Shown one piece after another: positions 24,599-36,533 of a stretch of 64,000 nt of DNA. Position 1 is the stretch's first letter. The number at the start of each line of letters is the position of its first letter. The notes beneath the pieces were generated by a model that ran no database searches, was not told the origin of the DNA, and saw only the letters and a list, made by a program, of their open reading frames with translations. A program made the translations under genes and the position numbers. The DNA is from Rhodospirillaceae bacterium (lineage in GTDB: Bacteria > Pseudomonadota > Alphaproteobacteria > Bin65), in contig VXNK01000039.1 in NCBI GenBank assembly GCA_009840595.1, positions 1-64,000 of the forward strand, read 5' to 3'.

Positions 24599-25654
24599 TC
24601 AGTAGGGCCGGTCGACCGCGAAGGCGACGAGATCGCCGAGCGCCTCGCGGATCGGGCTGCGCGCAAATCCGTCCAGGCAGCGCAGGGCGGAGTTGGCGTA
24701 ATGGCGCGCCCGTTCGACCGTTTCGACCAGCGCGCCGCGGCGGTGCATCAGTTCGATCGCCCGGTCGAGGTCGCCGTCCTCCAGCCGCTGCTCCTCCAGC
24801 GCGCGGCGCCAGAACTCCCGTTCCGCCGGCCCGCCGCGCCGGAAGGCGAGGATCACCGGCAGGGTGATCTTGCCTTCGCGAAAATCGTCGCCGACCGTCT
24901 TGCCCAGGATCGCCTGCTGCGCCGAATAGTCGAGCACGTCGTCGATCAGCTGGAACGCCATGCCGATATTCCTGCCGAAGAGGGCGAGGCTCCGTTCGGC
25001 CGGCTCCGGCTGGCCGGCGACGATCGCCCCGACCTGGGCGGCGGCCTCGAACAGCTTGGCCGTCTTCGCCGAAATGACCTCAAGATAGGCGTCTTCCGTC
25101 GTCGAGAGGTCTTTGGTCGTGACGAGCTGGTGGACCTCGCCCTCGGCGATGGTGGCCGACGCGGCCGACAGGGTCCGGAGCACTTTCAGCGAGCCGTCCG
25201 CGACCATGATCTCGAAGGCGCGGGAAAACAGGAAATCCCCGACCAGGATGCACGCCTTGTTGTCCCAGACCGCGTTCGCCGTCGGCACGCCCCGGCGCAG
25301 GTCGCTCTCGTCGACCACGTCGTCGTGCAGCAGCGTCGCGGTATGGATGAATTCGACACAGGCCGCGAGTTCGACATGGCGGTCGCCCTCATAGCCGCAC
25401 AGGCGGGCGCTGGAGAGCGTGAGCACCGGGCGCAGCCGCTTGCCGCCGGCGGCGACGATATGGCCGGCCAGTTCCGGGATCAGCGCGACCGGGCTTTGCA
25501 TCCGGTCCAGGACGACCCGGTTCACCCGTTCGAGATCGGCGCCGACGATCCTGAGGATGCGGTCCAGCCCCGGGGTGGAGGCAAAATCGGGGGCGGAGGC
25601 CAATCCGGAGCCGGTCGCCGCGGTGTTCTGCTGCAAGGTCGCGACTGGCGTCAC
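24599..25654 (-). CDS. ispB: Polyprenyl diphosphate synthase (IspB-like)
   Basis: A 351-residue trans-polyprenyl synthase that builds the ubiquinone side chain by condensing isopentenyl diphosphate with allylic diphosphates. The first Asp-rich motif is LLHDDVVDESDLRRG with the chain-length region just before it, and the second is FQLIDDVLDYS. GGKRLRPVLTL and the C-terminal helices match long-chain (octa- or decaprenyl) enzymes; decaprenyl is usual in alphaproteobacteria. The N-terminus contains about 25 variable residues. It stands divergent from the DUF2007 gene, with about 210 bases between. Confidence 0.93.
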   Translation of the reverse strand: MTPVATLQQNTAATGSGLASAPDFASTPGLDRILRIVGADLERVNRVVLDRMQSPVALIPELAGHIVAAGGKRLRPVLTLSSARLCGYEGDRHVELAACVEFIHTATLLHDDVVDESDLRRGVPTANAVWDNKACILVGDFLFSRAFEIMVADGSLKVLRTLSAASATIAEGEVHQLVTTKDLSTTEDAYLEVISAKTAKLFEAAAQVGAIVAGQPEPAERSLALFGRNIGMAFQLIDDVLDYSAQQAILGKTVGDDFREGKITLPVILAFRRGGPAEREFWRRALEEQRLEDGDLDRAIELMHRRGALVETVERARHYANSALRCLDGFARSPIREALGDLVAFAVDRPY

Positions 25655-25864
25655 GGAGTCTCCTTCCTGGAGGCGTTCGCAGCCTCGCGGCGGCCGGTGG
25701 GCGTTTCTATAACCTCTTGAAATTCTTGCAGTTATGGCGAAGAATCGCGGCCGCCGAATGGATCATCAGATACCGGCGCCGGGAATCCGGTCAAGCGGCA
25801 AACAAGCGCAGCGATGCTTCGTCCGGGCGGCGCCGGACGGGCCGGCGCGGCCGGGGGAGAAGCC

Positions 25865-26083
25865 ATGCGCGAACTGGTCAGGACGACGGATCCGGTGCTC
25901 ATCTCATGGCTCGAAGCCGCCCTGCGGGCCGAAGGCATCGAGCCGTTGGTCCTCGACCTGCATATGAGCGTTCTGGAAGGCAGCGTCGCCCTCCTGCCGC
26001 GCCGGGTCATGGTCGCCGGCGACGATTTCGCCGCCGCCCGGTCGATCCTTTCGCACGCGCCCGGTTCTCCCGATGACGGCTGA
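25865..26083 (+). CDS. DUF2007 (putative signal-transducing) small protein
   Basis: A 72-residue protein with the DUF2007 pattern: MRELVRTTDPVLISWLEAAL, then AEGIEPLVLDLHMSVLEGSV, ending in VAGDDFAAARSIL. The fold is a small ferredoxin-like domain related to the PII/ACT class; the function is not established. A GGGGGAG lies before ATG 25865. Its 3' end overlaps the start of the methyltransferase gene by 11 bases, a linkage common in alphaproteobacteria. Confidence 0.85.
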   Translation: MRELVRTTDPVLISWLEAALRAEGIEPLVLDLHMSVLEGSVALLPRRVMVAGDDFAAARSILSHAPGSPDDG

Positions 26084-26804
26084 CGCCACCGACGGCGCGC
26101 TGCTCGGCGGGCGCCTCCGGTTCCGGCAGCCGGCGACGGGGTATCGCAGCGCCATCGACCCGGTCTTTCTGGCCGCCGCCGTGCCGGCCAAGCCCGGCGA
26201 CCGGGTATTCGAGCTCGGCCTCGGCGCCGGCGCGGCCGCCCTGTGCCTGCTGGCGCGCGTTCCGGACTGCACGGTGGCCGGCGTCGAACCCGATCCGGCC
26301 CTGCGACGCCTCGCGCTGGAAAACGCGGAAGCGAACGGCATGGCCGGGCGGCTGACGGCGGCCGCCGATGTGGAGGAGCTTGGAGGCAACGCCGGATCGT
26401 TCGACCGCCTGATGTCCAATCCGCCCTTCTGGGCCGAGGGATCGGGCAATCGGCCGCCCGATGCGCGCAAGGCCCGTGCCGGTCACGAAAGCGATCTGTC
26501 GATCACGCAATGGGCGGACCGGCTGTGCCGCCTCGGCCGGCCGAAAGCGACGGTGACGACGGTCTATGCCGCGGCCCGGCTCGACGCCCTGCTGGCCGCC
26601 CTCGCGCCGCGATGCGGTGGGCCGGAGATTTTGCCGCTGTGGCCGAAGGCGGGCCGGGACGCCAAGCGGGTCCTGGTCCGGGCGCGCGTCGGGGGCAGGG
26701 GGCCGGCGCGGCTGCTGCCCGGCCTGACGCTGCACGAGGCGGACGGCCGCTTCACCCCGGCGGCCGAGGCGGTGCTGCGCGGCGGCGCCAGCGTCGAGTT
26801 TTGA
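26073..26804 (+). CDS. TrmN6-like N6-adenine methyltransferase
   Basis: A 243-residue class I SAM-dependent methyltransferase of the tRNA1(Val) A37-N6 group. The SAM loop is VFELGLGAGAAALCLLARVP, the acidic ribose contact is GVEPDP, and the catalytic NPPF is in LMSNPPFW, the mark of exocyclic-amine methylation. The C-terminal half carries the usual WPKAGRDAKRVLVRARVGGR. The last codons are tandemly duplicated beyond the stop. It overlaps the DUF2007 gene and is followed, after about 140 bases, by an S49 protease gene. Confidence 0.87.
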   Translation: MTADATDGALLGGRLRFRQPATGYRSAIDPVFLAAAVPAKPGDRVFELGLGAGAAALCLLARVPDCTVAGVEPDPALRRLALENAEANGMAGRLTAAADVEELGGNAGSFDRLMSNPPFWAEGSGNRPPDARKARAGHESDLSITQWADRLCRLGRPKATVTTVYAAARLDALLAALAPRCGGPEILPLWPKAGRDAKRVLVRARVGGRGPARLLPGLTLHEADGRFTPAAEAVLRGGASVEF

Positions 26805-26818
26805 GCGTCGAGTTTTGA
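26791..26818. repeat. 14-bp perfect tandem duplication across a stop codon
   Basis: GCGTCGAGTTTTGA occurs twice, back to back (26791-26804 and 26805-26818). The first copy holds the stop of the methyltransferase gene; a third, degenerate copy may follow. The unit length is not a multiple of three. Confidence 0.85.
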
Positions 26819-26946
26819 GCTTCGACTTCCGGGGAAAGTCCGCCACATTGCTTTCCGGCGTTCCCTTTGCAAATTACGGGCGTTATTTGTAGGCAAGCCC
26901 CTGTCGGCAAGCCGAGGCGTGCCGGGAACGGGGTCGAGGGACGGAA

Positions 26947-27777
26947 TTGTTCGGGCTCGGAAGACGTAAACCGACCGTTACGGTGTTGCGGCTGAACGGG
27001 ACGATCGGCGGTATCGGGCCGCTCAGGCGCGGTATGAGCATCCAGCGGCTTGCGCCCGCAATCCAGCGCGCCTTTTCGGCGAAGGGGCTGAAGGCGGTCG
27101 CCCTCTCGGTCAATTCGCCCGGCGGTTCGCCCGTCCAGTCGGCGCTGATCTACCGGCGGATTCGCGACCTCGCCAACGAGAAGAACGTCCCGGTGCTGGT
27201 GTTCGTCGAGGACGTGGCAGCCTCGGGCGGCTACTGGCTGGCCTGCGCCGGCGACGAGATCTATGCCGACGCCAACTCCATCGTCGGGTCGATCGGCGTG
27301 GTCAGCGGCGGCTTCGGCTTCGTCGAGGCGCTGCAGAAGCTCGGCATCGAGCGGCGGGTGTATACGGCCGGCGAGCGCAAGGGGATGCTGGATCCCTTCC
27401 GGCCGGAAAACGAGGACGACATCGCCCATCTCAAGACCATCCAGAAGGACATGCACGACAGCTTCATCGACCTAGTCAAGCGCCGGCGCGGCAAGAAGCT
27501 GAAGGGCGAGAGCCTGTTCACCGGCGAATTCTGGACCGGGCGCAAGGCGCTCGAACTCGGGCTGGTCGACGCCCTGGGCGATCTGCGGACGGTGTGCCGC
27601 GACCGCTTCGGCGAGAAGGTGCGCCTGGTTCCGGTCGGCGAACGGCGCGGCTGGCTCAAGCGGCGCTTCGGCCTGGCGGGCGAGCGGGCGCCGGCAGAAT
27701 CATGGGGCCTTGCGTTCGGTGCCGGGCTGTTGGCGGCGGTCGAGGAACGGGCCCTCTGGTCCCGTTTCGGGCTGTAG
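26947..27777 (+). CDS. S49 family peptidase (short SppA/SohB-like)
   Basis: A 276-residue ClpP-fold serine protease that degrades signal peptides or membrane protein fragments. Motifs: LRLNGTIGGIG at the N-terminus, LSVNSPGGSPVQS for the oxyanion region, the nucleophile Ser in DVAASGGYWLACAGDEIYAD, GSIGVVSGGFGF, and ERKGMLDPFRPENEDD, where the general-base Lys resides. No transmembrane segment precedes the catalytic domain, unlike long SppA. Translation probably starts at TTG 26947 with GAGGG upstream; no better ATG exists. A small membrane gene follows 14 bases downstream. Confidence 0.9.
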   Translation: MFGLGRRKPTVTVLRLNGTIGGIGPLRRGMSIQRLAPAIQRAFSAKGLKAVALSVNSPGGSPVQSALIYRRIRDLANEKNVPVLVFVEDVAASGGYWLACAGDEIYADANSIVGSIGVVSGGFGFVEALQKLGIERRVYTAGERKGMLDPFRPENEDDIAHLKTIQKDMHDSFIDLVKRRRGKKLKGESLFTGEFWTGRKALELGLVDALGDLRTVCRDRFGEKVRLVPVGERRGWLKRRFGLAGERAPAESWGLAFGAGLLAAVEERALWSRFGL

Positions 27778-27791
27778 GCGGAGGGCAGCGG

Positions 27792-28049
27792 ATGTTCGGT
27801 CTCTCCATCGGCAAGATCTTGCTGATCCTGGTCGCGGTCGTCGTGCTGCTGCTGGGGTCGCGGATCTTCCGCCAGCTCAAGAGCAACAGCGGCGATTTCT
27901 CATCACCGGACGCCGGACAACCGCGCGGCGGCCCGACAGGGTCAAGCGAGCCGCCGGCCTCCGGTTCGGCGGCGGACCTGATCCAGTGCCGGGCCTGCGG
28001 CGCCTTCGCCGCGGGAAACTGCGGCAAGCCCGGCTGTCCGCTGGCGTGA
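27792..28049 (+). CDS. Small membrane-anchored protein with Cys-rich tail
   Basis: An 85-residue protein: an N-terminal membrane helix (MFGLSIGKILLILVAVVVLL), a low-complexity Gly/Ser/Pro linker, and a C-terminal four-Cys knot (CRACGAFAAGNCGKPGC) that looks like a small zinc ribbon. The N-terminus resembles TatA-like or YtpI-like short membrane proteins, but the amphipathic helix of TatA is not evident. ATG 27792 follows GAGGGCAGCG and lies 14 bases after the protease gene, so it is probably in that operon. Function unknown. Confidence 0.75.
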   Translation: MFGLSIGKILLILVAVVVLLLGSRIFRQLKSNSGDFSSPDAGQPRGGPTGSSEPPASGSAADLIQCRACGAFAAGNCGKPGCPLA

Positions 28050-28178
28050 GGCCGCCCCTGAAGTTCCGGGCCCGGTTCCGGACGCGCCGTGCGGCGGCGT
28101 GACCCGTGCGGCCACCCGGCGGTTTTGCCATAGTGCAGCGCACAATCCCGCCGCCCTCCCAAACCAGAATCCCACCCG

Positions 28179-29114
28179 ATGGCGTCTGCCATTTCGCGCG
28201 AGACCTGCTTCCAGCGGCTCATCCTGACGTTGCAGGATTTCTGGGCCGAGCGCGGCTGCGTCATCCTCCAGCCCTACGACATGGAGGTCGGCGCCGGCAC
28301 CTTCCATCCTGCGACCACCCTGCGCTCGCTCGGGCCGGAGCCGTGGAACGCGGCCTATGTCCAGCCCTCGCGCCGGCCGACCGACGGGCGCTACGGCGAG
28401 AATCCGAACCGGCTCCAGCACTATTACCAGTTCCAGGTGCTGCTCAAGCCGTCGCCGCCGGACAGCCAGGCGCTCTATCTCGACAGCCTGCGCGCCATCG
28501 GCATCGACCCGATGGCCCACGACATCCGCTTCGTCGAGGACGACTGGGAAAGCCCGACGCTGGGCGCCTGGGGCCTGGGCTGGGAGGTCTGGTGCGACGG
28601 CATGGAGGTGACGCAGTTCACCTACTTCCAGCAGGTCGGCGGCATCGACTGCAACCCGGTCTCCGTGGAGCTGACCTACGGCCTCGAACGCCTCGCCATG
28701 TATATCCAGGGCGTCGACAACGTCTACGACCTGGACTGGGACGGCATCCCGAAAGACGAGGGCGGCGTGACCTACGGCGACGTCTTCCTGCAGGCCGAGC
28801 GGGAATTCTCGGCGTTCAACTTCGAACATGCCGATACCGGCCGCCTGTTCCGCCATTTCGAGGACGCGGAAGGCGAATGCATGGCGCTGGTGGCGGCAGG
28901 CCTGCCATTGCCGGCCTACGACCAGTGCATGAAGGCGAGCCACCTGTTCAACCTGCTGGACGCGCGCGGCGTCATCAGCGTGACCGAACGGCAATCCTAC
29001 ATCCTGCGGGTGCGGACGCTCGCCCGCGCCTGCTGCCGGGCGTGGCTCGACAGCCGGGGCGAACTCGACAACGGCGAAGCGGGCAACGGCGATCCGGGCA
29101 ACGGCGATGCCTGA
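28179..29114 (+). CDS. glyQ: Glycine--tRNA ligase alpha subunit
   Basis: A 311-residue alpha subunit of the heterotetrameric bacterial GlyRS, holding the class II aminoacylation core. Signature blocks are [60 protein letters not shown] and [20 protein letters not shown]. The normal core ends near residue 295; the last residues are a repeated [14 protein letters not shown] tail encoded by three tandem 15-base units. The stop overlaps glyS by 8 bases. Confidence 0.97.
   Translation: MASAISRETCFQRLILTLQDFWAERGCVILQPYDMEVGAGTFHPATTLRSLGPEPWNAAYVQPSRRPTDGRYGENPNRLQHYYQFQVLLKPSPPDSQALYLDSLRAIGIDPMAHDIRFVEDDWESPTLGAWGLGWEVWCDGMEVTQFTYFQQVGGIDCNPVSVELTYGLERLAMYIQGVDNVYDLDWDGIPKDEGGVTYGDVFLQAEREFSAFNFEHADTGRLFRHFEDAEGECMALVAAGLPLPAYDQCMKASHLFNLLDARGVISVTERQSYILRVRTLARACCRAWLDSRGELDNGEAGNGDPGNGDA
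29070..29114. repeat. Three tandem 15-bp units forming the glyQ 3' end
   Basis: Units 29070-29084, 29085-29099 and 29100-29114 all begin AACGGCGA and are in frame with glyQ, giving [10 protein letters not shown] and NGDA plus stop. The last unit contains the glyS start region. This is an in-frame tandem expansion at a gene 3' end. Confidence 0.85.
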
Positions 29115-31218
29115 ACTGCTGCTGGAGTTGCTGTCCGAGGAAATCCCGGCCCGGATGCAGGACCGGGCGCGCGCCGACCTTGAGCGGCTCGTCACCGAAG
29201 GGCTGAAGGAGGCCGGCCTCGGACATGGCGACGTCTGGACCTTCTCGACGCCGCGCCGCATCGGCCTGAGCGTCGCAGGTCTGCCGGAGCGGCAGCCCGA
29301 TGTCCGCCAGGAGCGGAAAGGCCCGCGGGTCGGCTCGCCGGACAAAGCCATCGAAGGCTTCCTGCGCTCGGTCGGCTTCGACAGCCTCGCGCAATGCGAA
29401 CGGCGCGAGGCCAAAGGTGCAGAATTCTGGTTCGCCGTGATCGAGCGCAAGGGCGCGGCGACCGCCGACGCGCTGGGCGGCATCGTCACCGGCGCGATCC
29501 GCGCGATGGGCTGGCCCAAGAGCATGCGCTGGGGCGGCTCGGCCTTCCAGTGGGTGCGGCCGCTGCACAACATCCTGTGCATCTTCGACGGAGCGCCGGT
29601 GGGCGGGAGCTTCGACATCGGCGGCGGCGGCGAAGCGCTGGCCTTCAACGGAACGACCGTGGGCCACCGTTTCCTGGCGCCGGGCGAAATTGCCGTCGAG
29701 TCGGCGGCGGACTATCGGACAAAGCTGGAAAAGGCGTTCGTGCTGGTCGATCCCGATGAGCGGCGGGCCCGGATCGAAGCGCAAGCGGGTGCCCTTGCTG
29801 CCAGCCTCGGTTCTTCGCTCCGCGAAGATCGGGCGCTCCTGAACGAAGTGACCGGACTGGTCGAATGGCCGGTCGCGGTGGCCGGCCGGATCGACGCCGC
29901 CTTCATGAATCTGCCGCCGGAGGTGCTCATCACCTCGATGCGCAGCCACCAGAAATATTTCGCGCTCGAAACCGCCGGCGGGCAAATGGCGCCGCATTTC
30001 ATCGCCATCGCCGACATGGAAACCGGCGACGGCGGCAAATCGGTCGCCGCCGGCAACGAGCGCGTCCTGCGCGCCCGCCTCGCCGACGCGCAATTCTTCT
30101 GGGACCAGGATCGCGCGACGCCGCTGGCCGACCGTGTCGAAGCGCTGGAGGGCATCACCTTTCATGCAAGGCTCGGCAGCGTGCGCAAAAGGGTTCACCG
30201 AATCCAAGAGCTGGTGGGAATATTCGCGTCGAGCGTCGGTGCTGACACGGATCAGGCTCAAATTGCGGCACTATTGGCAAAGGCCGACCTGACCACCGGC
30301 ATGGTTGGGGAATTTCCCGAGTTGCAGGGCGTGATGGGTCGCTATTACGCCATCAATGACGGTGAGAACGCTTCGGTTGCCGACGCCGTCGCTGGTCATT
30401 ACGCGCCCCAAGGGCCCTCCGATGTATGCCCGAGCAACCCGGTCACCGTTGCGGTCGCGCTGGCCGACAAGATCGATATGCTCGCCAGCTTCTGGCTGAT
30501 CGGCGAGACGCCGACCGGATCGCGCGATCCTTACGGCCTGCGCCGGGCCGCGCTTGGCGTCATCCGATTGATAGTAGAAAACGAACTTCGTTTGTCTTTG
30601 GTCGGGTTGCTTGAGAAGGCAGCAGTCCGGGCGTCCGAACTAGAACCCGGACAGTTGGCGGCGAAAAGCGATTCGGTGCCGGAGGAAGCGGCACAGCAGG
30701 CCTTCCGGTTCATCGTTGACCGGCTGAAGGTTCATCTGCGGGATCGCGGTGTGCGCCACGATCACGTCGCCGCCGTTTTCGCCGATGGCGGCGAAGACGA
30801 TCTGGTCCGGCTGTTATCGCAGGTCGACGCACTGGCGGCACTGCTGGGATCGGAAGACGGCGGGAACCTGCTGACCGGCTATCGCCGGGCCGCCAACATT
30901 CTGCGCATCGAGGAGAAGAAAGACGGCCGCAGTTACGAAGGCGCGCCGGCGGCGCGCCTGCTGAAAGTGGCGGAAGAAACCGATCTCTCCAAGGCACTGG
31001 ACACCGCTGCCGCCGGGACGCAGCGCGCACTGGAAAAGGAGGCCTTCGGCGAGGCCATGACGGCGCTGGCCGGTTTGCGCGGCCCGATCGACCGTTTCTT
31101 CGATGTGGCCACCGTCAACGATCCGGACCCGGCGCTGCGCGAAAACCGCCTGTTGCTGCTGTCCAACATCCGCGCGGTGATGGATAGCGTCGCCGACTTT
31201 TCCCGGATCGAGGGCTGA
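29107..31218 (+). CDS. glyS: Glycine--tRNA ligase beta subunit
   Basis: A 703-residue beta subunit, the usual length, which binds tRNA-Gly. Recognisable are [18 protein letters not shown] at the start, [20 protein letters not shown], the HD-domain-like stretch with [13 protein letters not shown] and [18 protein letters not shown], and the C-terminal anticodon-binding DALR-type region ending [20 protein letters not shown]. It overlaps glyQ by 8 bases. A central portion (about 30190-30780) uses noticeably less GC-rich codons than either end. Confidence 0.97.
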   Translation: MPELLLELLSEEIPARMQDRARADLERLVTEGLKEAGLGHGDVWTFSTPRRIGLSVAGLPERQPDVRQERKGPRVGSPDKAIEGFLRSVGFDSLAQCERREAKGAEFWFAVIERKGAATADALGGIVTGAIRAMGWPKSMRWGGSAFQWVRPLHNILCIFDGAPVGGSFDIGGGGEALAFNGTTVGHRFLAPGEIAVESAADYRTKLEKAFVLVDPDERRARIEAQAGALAASLGSSLREDRALLNEVTGLVEWPVAVAGRIDAAFMNLPPEVLITSMRSHQKYFALETAGGQMAPHFIAIADMETGDGGKSVAAGNERVLRARLADAQFFWDQDRATPLADRVEALEGITFHARLGSVRKRVHRIQELVGIFASSVGADTDQAQIAALLAKADLTTGMVGEFPELQGVMGRYYAINDGENASVADAVAGHYAPQGPSDVCPSNPVTVAVALADKIDMLASFWLIGETPTGSRDPYGLRRAALGVIRLIVENELRLSLVGLLEKAAVRASELEPGQLAAKSDSVPEEAAQQAFRFIVDRLKVHLRDRGVRHDHVAAVFADGGEDDLVRLLSQVDALAALLGSEDGGNLLTGYRRAANILRIEEKKDGRSYEGAPAARLLKVAEETDLSKALDTAAAGTQRALEKEAFGEAMTALAGLRGPIDRFFDVATVNDPDPALRENRLLLLSNIRAVMDSVADFSRIEG

Positions 31219-31255
31219 TGGCCGGCCCGGACCGTAAGCAGGCGGCGGCGCGCCG

Positions 31256-33922
<2,667 letters not shown>

Positions 33923-34109
33923 GCCCGGACTTTCAATCTGTACGGCCCGTCGGTACGCCCCGGACCAGATCCGGGGGTGCTCGGGACAAAGAAATATTTG
34001 CAATTGCAAATAGCTTCGTTCGCCCTGGGCAACCCTCGAAAATTCCGCTCCGATCCCGTCGAAGGAGGCTGGCCGATTCGACTTCGCGCCTGCTTTCCCC
34101 GGAATTCGA
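33923..34109. repeat. Intergenic hairpin and 18-bp perfect palindrome
   Basis: Between the convergent ppdK and ygfZ genes lie a hairpin CCCCGGA-N5-TCCGGGG at 33958-33976, with the same stem as the element near 1343, and a perfect palindrome TATTTGCAATTGCAAATA at 33995-34012. The hairpin may work as a bidirectional terminator-like structure or belong to a dispersed repeat family. The palindrome looks like a regulator binding site but has no gene start nearby to control. Confidence 0.6.
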
Positions 34110-34988
34110 CTATCGCGCGCCGGAAGCGGCGGCGTCTTGTTTCAACGCCGTCTTCAACCAGCCGGGCGGCGCGGGATACAATCGCGCCGCACCGGACCGC
34201 AGGCCGGGTTCGGCTTCGTCGATCGCCTCCGTCCGCGCGAGGACCATGACGAGGTCGCCGGCCGAGGAACGGCATTCTCCCACCGGCTTGCCGTCCCGCT
34301 CGACCATTGCGCCGCGCGGCGGCATCGGGCCGCCGACGCGCATCGGCGTGAGGCGCCGCTTGGCGAGGCCGCGGTAGTGCATCCGGGCGGTGACCTCCTG
34401 GCCCATCCAGCAGCCCTTCTCCCAGTCGATGCCGCCCAGCAGATCGGCATTGGCCTCGGCCAGCGTCGAGCGTTCGACCTCAAGGTCGCGGGAACCGTCC
34501 GGCAGGCCGAGCGCCAGACGGCGGCAATCCCAGTCCAGCGGATCGGCGGGGGCCAGGCCGGCAGCGGCCATCGCCTCCCCGACGGCGGCTGGTTCGCCGA
34601 TAGCGCGAAATCCGGCATCGCTGTGACGAGGGTCGGCGAAACAGGCGACGCCCTCGGGCGTCGGACGGGGATCGGCTCCGGAGAATGCAACGACCAGATC
34701 GTCGGCCGCCTCGACCCGCGCGTCCGAGCGCAGCGTGTAGCGCCGCAGGCGCTTGCGCAGGTCGTCCGCCCGCGCTCTTTCGCAGTCCAGCAGGATCGAC
34801 TCGCCGTCGGCCGCCAGGAAGAAGTCGTGCAGATACTTGCCCTGGGGCGTGAGGAAGGCCGCCCAGACGCCGCGGTCCCGGCCGGCCTTCGCGACATCGT
34901 TCGACACGATGCCCTGGAGGAAATCGACCCGGTCGGCGCCGGAGACGCGCAGGACCGTCCGGTCCTCGGCGATATGGTATCCGGTCAT
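34110..34988 (-). CDS. ygfZ: YgfZ/GcvT-like folate-binding Fe-S cluster assembly protein
   Basis: A 292-residue protein related to the aminomethyltransferase GcvT. The diagnostic KGCWMGQEVTARMHYRG contains the conserved Cys and the KGCxxGQE signature; SGADRVDFLQGIVSND near the N-terminus is also typical. YgfZ binds tetrahydrofolate and supports MiaB and other Fe-S enzymes. I start at MTGYHIAEDR; an in-frame ATG ten codons earlier is possible. It is divergent from the dihydroorotase-like gene about 130 bases away. Confidence 0.92.
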   Translation of the reverse strand: MTGYHIAEDRTVLRVSGADRVDFLQGIVSNDVAKAGRDRGVWAAFLTPQGKYLHDFFLAADGESILLDCERARADDLRKRLRRYTLRSDARVEAADDLVVAFSGADPRPTPEGVACFADPRHSDAGFRAIGEPAAVGEAMAAAGLAPADPLDWDCRRLALGLPDGSRDLEVERSTLAEANADLLGGIDWEKGCWMGQEVTARMHYRGLAKRRLTPMRVGGPMPPRGAMVERDGKPVGECRSSAGDLVMVLARTEAIDEAEPGLRSGAARLYPAPPGWLKTALKQDAAASGAR

Positions 34989-35116
34989 TTGCGGCGGGCT
35001 CTCTCCGGTATCGGGCACCGGTTATCTAGACGCGCCGGGAAATCCTTCAACGCCGCCGCCGCGCGGTATATGAAGCGGAACGGAATGGAACGGGGCGGCT
35101 GCGGACGGGCGACGGT

Positions 35117-36460
35117 ATGAACAGCAATTCCTTCGATCTGGTGATTTCCGGCGGCACGGCGTTGACGCCGATGGGCCGCGTCGCGGCCGATGTCGGCGTG
35201 CGCGACGGCCGGATCGCGGCGCTCGGCGATCTGGGCCGGGCCGCTGCCGCAGCGCGCTTCGACGCCGGCGGCCTGCACGTCCTGCCCGGCGTCATCGACA
35301 CCCAGGTGCATTTCCGCGAGCCGGGGCTGGAGCACAAGGAAGACCTTGAGACCGGCACGCGCGGCGCCGCGAAAGGCGGCGTCACGGCGATTTTCGAAAT
35401 GCCGAACACCTCGCCGAACACCGATTCGGCCGACGCGCTCGCCGAGAAGCTCCGCCGCGCCGAGGGGCGGGCCTGGTGCGACCATGCCTTTTTCCTCGGC
35501 GCGACGGATGCCAACGCCGAGGCGCTCGGCGCGCTGGAGCGGCTGCCGGGCTGCGCCGGCGTCAAGATTTTCATGGGCAGTTCCACCGGCTCGCTGCTAG
35601 TCGCCGACGACGCGACCCTGCGCCGAGTGCTCGCAAGCGGCCGCCGCCGCGCCGCCATCCATGCCGAGGACGAAGACCGGCTGAACGCGCGCAAGGCGCT
35701 GCTCGACCCGGCGGCCGGGGCCGCGCAGCATCCGCATCTGCGCGATGTCGAGACGGCGGTCCTGGCGACAAAGCGCGTCCTGGCGCTGGCGCGCGAGACC
35801 GGCCGGCGCATCCATGTGCTGCATATCTCGACGGCCGAGGAACTCCCGTTGCTTGCCGCGGCGACGGATGTCGCGACGGTCGAGACGACGCCCCAGCATC
35901 TCACGCTGGCGGCGCCGGAATGCTACGAGCGTTGGGGCGGCTACGCCCAGATGAACCCGCCGATCCGCGACGCCCGGCACCGGGAAGCGCTGTGGCAGGC
36001 CGTTGCCGACGGCGTGATCGACGTGATCGGCTCCGACCATGCGCCGCACACGCGGGAGGAGAAGGACCGGCCCTATCCCGCCACCCCGTCCGGGATGCCG
36101 GGGGTGCAGACGCTGGTTCCGCTGATGCTCGACCATGTCAACGCCGGGCGGCTCAGCCTCGAACGCTTCGTCGACCTGACCAGCGCGGGCCCGAACCGGA
36201 TCTACGGCATCGCCGGCAAGGGCCGGATCGCTCTGGGCTACGATGCGGATTTCACCGTCATCGATCTCAAGGCACGGCGCACGATCGCGAACGACTGGAT
36301 GGAGACCCGCTGCGGCTGGACACCGTTCGACGGCATGACGGTGACCGGATGGCCGAAGGCCACGGTGGTCCGGGGGAATATCGTCATGCGAGAGGACGAA
36401 CTGCTCGGCCGGCCGGGCGGCGCCCCGGTCGCGTTCCAGGAATGCCTGACCGCCGGATGA
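35117..36460 (+). CDS. pyrC: Dihydroorotase-like amidohydrolase (PyrC type I)
   Basis: A 447-residue cyclic amidohydrolase that would close or open the dihydroorotate ring in pyrimidine synthesis. Visible: the N-terminal beta-sandwich, the metal region VIDTQVHFREPGLEHKED, the PNTSPNT loop, KIFMGSSTGSLL containing the usual bridging Lys, a His in RIHVLHISTAEE, and the Asp of IGSDHAPHTREEK. The first metal His of the canonical HxH is Gln here (DTQVH). I recall this substitution in related alphaproteobacterial proteins, so it may mark a subgroup, not a mutation. pyrB is not adjacent. An allantoinase-like role cannot be ruled out. Confidence 0.85.
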   Translation: MNSNSFDLVISGGTALTPMGRVAADVGVRDGRIAALGDLGRAAAAARFDAGGLHVLPGVIDTQVHFREPGLEHKEDLETGTRGAAKGGVTAIFEMPNTSPNTDSADALAEKLRRAEGRAWCDHAFFLGATDANAEALGALERLPGCAGVKIFMGSSTGSLLVADDATLRRVLASGRRRAAIHAEDEDRLNARKALLDPAAGAAQHPHLRDVETAVLATKRVLALARETGRRIHVLHISTAEELPLLAAATDVATVETTPQHLTLAAPECYERWGGYAQMNPPIRDARHREALWQAVADGVIDVIGSDHAPHTREEKDRPYPATPSGMPGVQTLVPLMLDHVNAGRLSLERFVDLTSAGPNRIYGIAGKGRIALGYDADFTVIDLKARRTIANDWMETRCGWTPFDGMTVTGWPKATVVRGNIVMREDELLGRPGGAPVAFQECLTAG

Positions 36461-36533
36461 CTCCGGGAGGCCCACGTCCGGTACACTCAATGCGACGCCA
36501 TCATTGCCCGTGGACAGGAGTGCAGCCGTAACG

